DNA of 64,000 nt from an uncultured Draconibacterium sp. (lineage in GTDB: Bacteria > Bacteroidota > Bacteroidia > Bacteroidales > Prolixibacteraceae): positions 749,001-813,000 of the forward strand of contig NZ_OY776411.1 of NCBI RefSeq assembly GCF_963675585.1, given 5' to 3'. Positions within the stretch are counted from its first letter, which is position 1; every line of letters starts with the position of its first letter. The notes under the pieces were generated by a model. That model saw only the letters and a list, made by a program, of their open reading frames with translations. It made no database searches and was not told where the DNA came from. Of this stretch, positions 58,306-64,000 are shown piece by piece. Both the position numbers and the translations under genes were made by a program.

Positions 58306-58586
58306 TTCTTTGTAAAGTTTTGTGGAGCAGGGAGCGCTAACTCCCCCTCCGGTTAATAAACATCAGTTGTAACCCGGTTCTTTTAAAGGGCTGGGTTACT
58401 TTATGCCCTTGTTTTTATTTTGTATTGTTTCAATATAGCAGCAATTCAAATGCATATTATTTGATTCTCATGCTTTTACAAACACTATTTTGCACACTTA
58501 AAACACCTCTGTGTTTTGAACATCCCTTTTAATATACTGTCCCTCTTTTTTTTGAAAACTGTGCCGATGAACTGGGGTTAAAGCGA
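58148..58586. repeat. 439-bp direct repeat, copy A (leader and anchor)
   Basis: It matches 63562-64000 without gaps, with 10 substitutions counted by eye. It covers the first ~52 codons of the lipoprotein gene and about 280 bp upstream. The repeat probably continues past the window edge on the other side. Confidence 0.9.
58306..58586 (-). promoter_or_regulatory. Conserved structured leader of the cassettes
   Basis: Read toward the gene, there are three hairpins: AAAACAC/GTGTTTT (about 58500-58518), GTAACCC/GGGTTAC (58369-58399) and a GC-rich GGAG..GGGAG/CTCCC..CTCC stem (58324-58350) less than 50 bp before the ATG. All are kept in the second copy. No T run follows, so these are leader RNA structures rather than plain terminators. 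Confidence 0.5.
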
Positions 58587-58648
58587 TTTTCTGCGAGCAA
58601 ATGTAAATTAATTTTAAGAAAACAGGTGCAAATAATATGTTAAAAAAC

Positions 58649-58666
58649 GGGGGGGGGGGGGGGGGG
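58649..58666. repeat. 18-G homopolymer at the cassette junction
   Basis: Eighteen consecutive G residues lie directly after the stop of the cassette B barrel gene (C18 on the coding strand) and about 340 bp before the first gene of cassette A. Such tracts are prone to slippage. An assembly artefact cannot be excluded. Confidence 0.8.
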
Positions 58667-59338
58667 TTATTTGGACCCAAATATCGAATACGAAAGATAA
58701 AACATTAGCATTCGGTTTTTGTATATCTGACCGTAGCTGTCACCTATATTTTTTATTGCACCCATCCCCTGTTCTGTAAAACCCTGTGTGTAATTTAATG
58801 AAGCCTGCAGTTTTGGACTAAGCTTATACCCCAGCCCGACAATCCAGTCAAACTCTTGTTTTTCGTTTACAAAGTTATGATAAGGTGCATTTACATCTTC
58901 CGATAACTGGTCGCCTGTAACTTTACCATAGTTTAAAATCCAGGCGGATTCAATGCCAGCTTCAACCGAAAGTTTTTTAGTAAGCAGGTAGCTCAGTTTT
59001 AAAGGAAGGATTAAGTAGTGTTGTTTGTAAGTATGGGTTTCTGTCTCTGAACCATACCCATAATCATATCCGTCTATTGGCGTATAAATCCATGATGTGT
59101 TTTCGTTCGATTTATAGCGATAACCGGCCTGTAAAGTAGCAGCAAATTTTGCGGTAATGTTATATTGTATAAAACCACCCCCACCAAAGGCAGCATTATT
59201 GTTAAAACTATCACCTGAATACGTTTTTTTTGGGAAAAAGTATCCTCCCTCGGCATAAATGCCTGTTGAGAATTTTGTTTGTGAAAAACTGAATAAACTT
59301 GCTAAAACAAGTAAAAGTGTAATTGTTGTTGTTTTCAT
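58667..59338 (-). CDS. Outer-membrane beta-barrel protein, cassette B
   Basis: A 223-residue protein from MKTTTITLLLVLASLFSFSQ; the longer frame to 59380 adds 14 non-signal residues. The mature part is the near twin of the cassette A barrel, with only a few residue changes (for example final FYLSYSIFGSK). The signal peptide is unrelated in sequence. It is the last gene of cassette B and runs straight into the G18 tract without a visible terminator. Confidence 0.8.
   Translation of the reverse strand: MKTTTITLLLVLASLFSFSQTKFSTGIYAEGGYFFPKKTYSGDSFNNNAAFGGGGFIQYNITAKFAATLQAGYRYKSNENTSWIYTPIDGYDYGYGSETETHTYKQHYLILPLKLSYLLTKKLSVEAGIESAWILNYGKVTGDQLSEDVNAPYHNFVNEKQEFDWIVGLGYKLSPKLQASLNYTQGFTEQGMGAIKNIGDSYGQIYKNRMLMFYLSYSIFGSK
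58671..59272. repeat. 602-bp direct repeat, copy B
   Basis: This is the second copy of the barrel-gene repeat, at a spacing of 5555 bp from copy A. Confidence 0.9.
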
Positions 59339-59443
59339 GTAATAATTGTTTTTGGGGAGCACAAGCTGTTTCATTTGCACTCTCGGTTACTATAAAATAC
59401 TATTTTAAACTTGTCTCATTTAACGATGTAATTAATTAATATA

Positions 59444-61750
59444 TTACCACCGATATGTAAAACCTACCGAAGGGATAAACGGGAAAAGAGCGAATTGTTT
59501 TACTTTTCCATCATCTTTGTAATAATACCAGGGATTAAGACGATTGTAAACATTGTATACAGAAAAGTTCCACGAAATACTGCGCGAGGCTGTTTTTTGT
59601 TGCTTAATATTGTATGCAATATCCAAGTGATGAAAGGTTGGCATTTTAAAATTGTTTGGATTTTCAAACGTTGTGCGAGTATCCCAGTAACTATCAGGTT
59701 TTTCCAAACCAAATGGAATAACTCCCTGTATTTCGGTATCCGGAATACTTATATTGTTTCCACTTTGTAAGGTAAATCCGACAGAAATAGATTTTTTGCG
59801 CAAATACTTTCCCGGGAAATGGTATTCTGCGAGCAAAGAAATGTCGTGCCTTCTATCATATTGAAATGGAAACCATTGCCCATTGTTGATTTCATCGTAT
59901 TTTCGTTCAGACCATGCTAACGTATAGGATGCCATGCCTGTTACTTTTCCTGTTTTCCTTTCTGCCATAAATTCAACTCCATAAGCTTTGCCAACTCCCG
60001 AAATAACACCGTCTTCCCAGTCGTAACTATTGGTATTCAAAAAGGATGTTCCTTCGTCGAATCGAATAACATTACTCATCCATTTATAATACGTTTCAAC
60101 CTCAAAGCGGTAGTTTTTTAATTGTTTTGATGAAAGTCCCAGAGCGATTTGCCGACTAGTTTGAGGTTTTGTTTTTTCGGTTGAAGCCACCCAAATGTCG
60201 GTAGGCATTCCCATCGACGAATTGCTTAATAAATGCAGGTATTGTACCATTTGCGTATAGCTGGTACTAATTGATAACTTATTTTTGAAATGGTATTTTA
60301 CAGAAGCGCGGGGTTGAAAGTTGAGATAATTGTGGGAAGTAACCTTATATGCAGAGAGACGTGCTCCCAGGTTTAGGTCAAATTTTCCAGATGTAAGAGC
60401 GTTTTCAAAATACAAATCCATTTGGTTCGATTGAGTTTCTTTGACCGGTTCTGCTGCAAGGTTGGTATTACCATATTGCGAATATTGAATGTTGGGTGCA
60501 AAGCTCAAATTTGAAAGGTTGGCTCCAAATTTAATCTGGTGATTTGATCCCGGATAGTAATCGAAGTCAGCTTTTATACTAAAATCTTTTAGTTTTGACT
60601 TCGTTGAGAATTCCGAACTGTTTTCATCTCCTATATTGGAGGAAAGTACATTGTTGTAAAAGTGACTGTAGTAAGCCGATAAATTTGCAAACAGTTGATT
60701 GGAAACAACTTTATTCCATCGTATTACCGATGTAAGATTGCTCCAGTTATAGTTTCCCTGCGATTTATGTGTATTGTCTTTGTACGTATAAATTAACTTA
60801 TCCTTTCCAAAATATGTGCTAAGGTACAACCTACTGTCATCATTAAATTTCCAGTTTGCTTTTCCATTAAAATCATGAAAGAAATAGGCATCTTTTCCAT
60901 CATCTCCAGCCAATTTTTGTATTAAGCGCATCGGAAGGTCAATAAACGAACGCCGGTAGGAAACAATGTAAGCTCCTTTCCCTGTCTTTATTGGCGATTC
61001 GTATGAGATCCTTGCTGAAATCGGACTTATGGAAAAAACACCCCCCTCATCAAAAAGATTTCCTTCTTTCATGCTTACATCCAACACAGAGGACAACCTC
61101 CCTCCATACCTGGCCGGTATTCCTCCTTTGTACAAATCGGCATTTTTTATGGCATCGTTGTTAAATACCGAAAAGAAACCCATTAAATGACTCACATTAT
61201 AAACCGGAACACCATCCAACAATATTAAGTTTTGGTCGTTGCTGCCTCCGCGCACATTAAATCCTGAAGATCCTTCGCGTCCTGCTTTTACGCCGGGCAT
61301 ATATTGTAAAGATTTTAAAAGATCGGGTTCTCCTACAATTACAGGCATACGATTTAGCTGTGACAAATCGATTTTTTGCCGGCTAAGTTCCGACAACGAA
61401 GTGTTGGCATCTGTTCTTCTTTTTGCTTTTACAACTATATCTTTTATAACGAGATTAGTATTTAATGCAATATTTAAAACAGAGTCCGTTTTTAGATTTA
61501 AGAAAATTGTTTTGTCGCTGTAACCAACATATTTAATTTGAAAATTATACGCACCTGAACTGATGGTTAAACTGTAGAATCCGTATGTATTTGTTGTCGT
61601 TCCATTTTTATTGATCGAATCGTATAGTGTGGCACCAATCAGTGCTTCTCCCGATTTATCGTCGGTGATGTAACCCGACAATGTGATTTTTTCTTGAGCA
61701 AATAAAAAACCGGGAATAAGTATAGTTATGAGTAAAAGAAATTTGAACAT
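59444..61750 (-). CDS. TonB-dependent receptor, cassette B
   Basis: A 768-residue receptor from MFKFLLLITILIPGFLFAQ; the 20 residues upstream overlap the DUF4249 end and are not a signal. It has the regulatory domain (KITLSGYITDDKSGEALIGATLYDS), the plug (EPDLLKSLQYMPGVKAGREGSSGFNVRGGSNDQNLILLDGVPVYNVSHLMGFFSVFN) and the barrel ending VGFTYRW. It is diverged from the cassette A receptor along its whole length, unlike the nearly identical barrel genes beside them. Confidence 0.92.
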   Translation of the reverse strand: MFKFLLLITILIPGFLFAQEKITLSGYITDDKSGEALIGATLYDSINKNGTTTNTYGFYSLTISSGAYNFQIKYVGYSDKTIFLNLKTDSVLNIALNTNLVIKDIVVKAKRRTDANTSLSELSRQKIDLSQLNRMPVIVGEPDLLKSLQYMPGVKAGREGSSGFNVRGGSNDQNLILLDGVPVYNVSHLMGFFSVFNNDAIKNADLYKGGIPARYGGRLSSVLDVSMKEGNLFDEGGVFSISPISARISYESPIKTGKGAYIVSYRRSFIDLPMRLIQKLAGDDGKDAYFFHDFNGKANWKFNDDSRLYLSTYFGKDKLIYTYKDNTHKSQGNYNWSNLTSVIRWNKVVSNQLFANLSAYYSHFYNNVLSSNIGDENSSEFSTKSKLKDFSIKADFDYYPGSNHQIKFGANLSNLSFAPNIQYSQYGNTNLAAEPVKETQSNQMDLYFENALTSGKFDLNLGARLSAYKVTSHNYLNFQPRASVKYHFKNKLSISTSYTQMVQYLHLLSNSSMGMPTDIWVASTEKTKPQTSRQIALGLSSKQLKNYRFEVETYYKWMSNVIRFDEGTSFLNTNSYDWEDGVISGVGKAYGVEFMAERKTGKVTGMASYTLAWSERKYDEINNGQWFPFQYDRRHDISLLAEYHFPGKYLRKKSISVGFTLQSGNNISIPDTEIQGVIPFGLEKPDSYWDTRTTFENPNNFKMPTFHHLDIAYNIKQQKTASRSISWNFSVYNVYNRLNPWYYYKDDGKVKQFALFPFIPSVGFTYRW

Positions 61751-61754
61751 TATG

Positions 61755-62618
61755 TTAATACATTTTTTGTGTAACCAGGTTTGCCCCAAATATTCCATAC
61801 CCATTTTCAATGTTAGTGTATATCGAAACCGGTTCGTTTAAAGCAATCGTTTGATTCTCTTGCATTCGCATTTGCACAGAAGTTTTCAGGTATTTATCAT
61901 AGTGCTTATCCACCTCCAATACAACTCTATAATAATCAGATTCATCATTTTTTAGCGCATAGGTGTTCCAGGAGAGTATATTTCCATCATTTTCACTGTC
62001 TTTTATGCGAATCATATAGTCGTAATAATACCCGTATTTCATTTCAGGTTCTATTTTTTTGTTAAAGTCATCAAAATAAGGGCAGTAAATATTATAATAA
62101 CCACTGGTAAGTTTATCTTGATAATTTATCCGCCAGGTGTAAGAATAGTACCAGTAATAATTTTTTCCCTCCCTGTCGTTTATCTTTACTTCAACTAAAT
62201 GTCTTTTGTACTCGTCAGGTTGAGGTGTTTTTTGAATAAATTCAATTTTAACTCCTTCCGGAACGGTAGTAGTTGCCTTGGCTCTCGGGAAATTCTTTTT
62301 ATAGATGTCAACCTTGTATGTTTTTCCTGGCTTGGGTTTATATTGTATGCTATACTTTCCGTTGCCTGTATCAGTCAGTAGTCCAATTATTGAGTCATCC
62401 TCACTGAGTTTAATTTCTGCATCTTTAATTGCGTTAAAGTCACCCGGCCCACCTATTTCCTGCGATTGTGTAAGTGAAGCATGTATGATAGAATCCGGAT
62501 TTAGGATACAATTAAAGGTAAGTTTCGATTCATGGTCGAAATCGAGCGTTACTTCTTTTTCGCACGAAGCGAATAAAATGATAAAAAGAAAAAATATAAA
62601 ACTTATTTTTCCGGTCAT
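61755..62618 (-). CDS. DUF4249 lipoprotein, cassette B
   Basis: A 287-residue lipoprotein (FFLFIILFASC, then EKEVTLDFD). It has the same layout as its cassette A counterpart: KLTFNCILNPDSIIHASLTQSQEIGG, EIKLSEDDSIIGLLTDTGNGKYSIQYKPKPGKTYKVDIYKKNFPRAKATTTVPEG, and IYTNIENGYGIFGANLVTQ at the end. The receptor start follows within 4 bp. It probably acts with the receptor on the cell surface. Confidence 0.82.
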   Translation of the reverse strand: MTGKISFIFFLFIILFASCEKEVTLDFDHESKLTFNCILNPDSIIHASLTQSQEIGGPGDFNAIKDAEIKLSEDDSIIGLLTDTGNGKYSIQYKPKPGKTYKVDIYKKNFPRAKATTTVPEGVKIEFIQKTPQPDEYKRHLVEVKINDREGKNYYWYYSYTWRINYQDKLTSGYYNIYCPYFDDFNKKIEPEMKYGYYYDYMIRIKDSENDGNILSWNTYALKNDESDYYRVVLEVDKHYDKYLKTSVQMRMQENQTIALNEPVSIYTNIENGYGIFGANLVTQKMY

Positions 62619-62646
62619 ATAAATTACTTGAATATTGGTTGATTGA

Positions 62647-62674
62647 GGAGCATTGGAGAGAACTCCAATGCTCC
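62647..62674. promoter_or_regulatory. Intercistronic hairpin, cassette B
   Basis: GGAGCATTGGAG-AGAA-CTCCAATGCTCC is a perfect 12-bp stem between the first gene and the DUF4249 gene. A T-rich tract lies only on the plus side. The sequence differs from the cassette A hairpin but the position is the same. Confidence 0.6.
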
Positions 62675-62681
62675 TTTTATT

Positions 62682-63719
62682 TTAGTAGTGATCAACAGTA
62701 TACCACACTCCTAATCCCTGAGAATATGTTTCTGATGAGAAATCAACTGGGGGACGATAGCTCCATAGTGTTGTAGCGCCAATTAGGTGGTCGGCTGCAC
62801 ATTCTCTTGTGGAGTAGTAAACCTCTGGTGTGTAATCTGCAACGTTGTAATAGAGATTTTGCGAAGGAAAACTACCAACTTTTACATAGATGTTTCTTAC
62901 CCCATAAACTGTTTTGTATCTTTTCCATCCAAATGTACCTTTCTTTTCTCCTTTTTGATGAAACAGTAGCTTCCAGCCCGAATTAATATTTGAGCCTTCG
63001 CTGTAATAATAGTTGTCCCAAATAAGTTCATTTCGAAGGCGACGAGTTCTGCTATCATTGTATGACCAGATATCAACAACTCCATAGTCTTTATCTAAAT
63101 TATCATCGGGAAAATCATCCAAATATATTCTATTTTCATCTGAACTCTTCAGCCTTGGAGCATATACAACCATTTCGTTATTGCTAAACTTATTTAGGTT
63201 TTTTAGCTTTTCCTGGTCACCATCCAAAATAATAATGTGGTCATTTTTAGTGTATTTGATCAAACTTTCACCAATTTTAAAGACACCATCTTCATTTAGA
63301 ACAGGCACAAAATACACGGTATTAAATGCATAATCGATTGACCAATCCTCTGGTTCTGATCCCTTAAAAGTCAACTTGTTTTGGTACCTAGACTTAAAAT
63401 CAAGTATTTCTTCTTTCGTGTCAAGATTGTCGTAAATCTGATTCAAGCGTTCAAATTCTGCTCTGGCTGATTTAATGCCCAAATCACGTTCCCAGTTTTC
63501 TTTTTCCTCGGTTGTCATTCGCAATAGGATGTTTACTACGCTGTCCACTGCTTCAATTTCTTTAAACACCAGATACCCATTCTCCGAATACACATCCGGT
63601 TTAACAGCTTCTTGCTGTTGTACATCGATACTTTGATCGATTAGTTCATCACTTTTTTGGCAAGCATTAAAAATGCTTAATACTACTACTGCCATAGCAA
63701 ACCATACTAATTATTTCAT
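62682..63719 (-). pseudogene. Surface-type lipoprotein, cassette B, with a stop at codon 3
   Basis: Aligned with cassette A, the gene should start at ATG 63719, but codon 3 is TAA (63713-63711) where copy A has AAA. The remaining frame is open from ATG 63695 (MAVVVLSIFNAC), which gives a short lipoprotein signal without the usual lysines, so reduced or no export is expected. The anchor (QKSDELIDQSIDVQQQEAVKPDVYSENGYLVFK) is the same as copy A. The body differs (YLDDFPDDNLDKDYGVVDIWSYND) and the protein is shorter (about 345 residues). It could be silent, weakly expressed, or a donor for recombination. Confidence 0.65.
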
Positions 63720-64000
63720 TTCTTTGTAAAGTTTTGTGGAGCAGGGAGCGCTAACTCCCCCTCCGGTTAATAAACATCAGTTGTAACCCGGTTCTTTTAA
63801 AGGGCTGGGTTACTTTTTGCCCTTGTTTTTATATTGTCTTGTTTCAATATAGTAGCAATTCAAATGCATATTATTTGATTCTCATGCTTTTACAAATACT
63901 ATTTTGTCCACTTAAAACACCTCTGTGTTTTGAACATCCCTTTTAATATACTGTCCCTCTTTTTTTTGAAAACTGTGCCGATGAACTGGGGTTCAAGCGA
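63562..64000. repeat. 439-bp direct repeat, copy B (runs off the window)
   Basis: This is the second copy of the leader and anchor repeat, 5414 bp from copy A. It is still matching at the last base of the window, so another cassette or a longer repeat may follow. Confidence 0.9.

Overview
The window (about 40% GC, no rRNA or tRNA seen) looks like a chromosome segment of a free-living, polysaccharide-degrading member of the Bacteroidota, most likely in the Marinilabiliales/Prolixibacteraceae neighbourhood. The phylum call rests on TonB-dependent receptors with carboxypeptidase-regulatory N-termini, DUF4249 lipoproteins, LytTR proteins, C_GCAxxG_C_C protein, the near absence of Shine-Dalgarno sites, and several TAnnTTTG -7 promoter boxes. 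The family-level placement is inference.

Layout. 1-6.3 kb: end of a phosphoesterase, an epimerase, a secreted dikinase-like protein, a DoxX/aldo-keto-reductase-like fusion and a cysteate synthase. 6.4-11.3 kb: two glycoside hydrolase lipoproteins (GH2 beta-galactosidase type and GH30). 11.3-20.2 kb: housekeeping genes (lycopene cyclase, waaA, class II nrdJ, gcvH, tsaE, alanine dehydrogenase) and two LytTR proteins. 20.4-27.7 kb: four genes with apparent single-base insertions (B12-binding fragment, type I pullulanase, small exported protein, PQQ-propeller lipoprotein) between intact pepP and usp genes. 27.8-30.6 kb: TPR sensor kinase and a small membrane protein. 30.6-37.3 kb: an IS256-type element that truncates a small membrane protein gene, a quinone/oxidative-stress-like operon (SnoaL-like, YceI, DODA dioxygenase-like, QorB-like), and a group II intron lying between that operon and a Crp/Fnr regulator gene. 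38-53 kb: gltX, kbl, beta-mannosidase, a TonB receptor/DUF4249 pair, pgk, holB and two repeat elements.

The most unusual region is 53.1-64.0 kb: two tandem four-gene cassettes transcribed leftward (surface-type lipoprotein, DUF4249 lipoprotein, TonB receptor, outer-membrane barrel). Their ends are almost identical (602 bp with 5 differences at the barrel gene; 439 bp with 10 differences over the leader and lipoprotein anchor, running off the window edge), while the middles have diverged strongly. An 18-G tract sits at the junction. The lipoproteins begin C-QKSDE after the lipobox, close to the known surface lipoprotein export signal. This looks like a variable surface complex able to recombine or be homogenised through its ends.

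How genes work together: the glycosidases and TonB receptors fit uptake and breakdown of glycans or other polymers. The Crp/Fnr regulator plus a CTTGAC-N4-GTTAAG site at about -41 from a TAnnTTTG box fits activator control of the redox operon. Cysteate synthase suggests capnine-type sulfonolipids.
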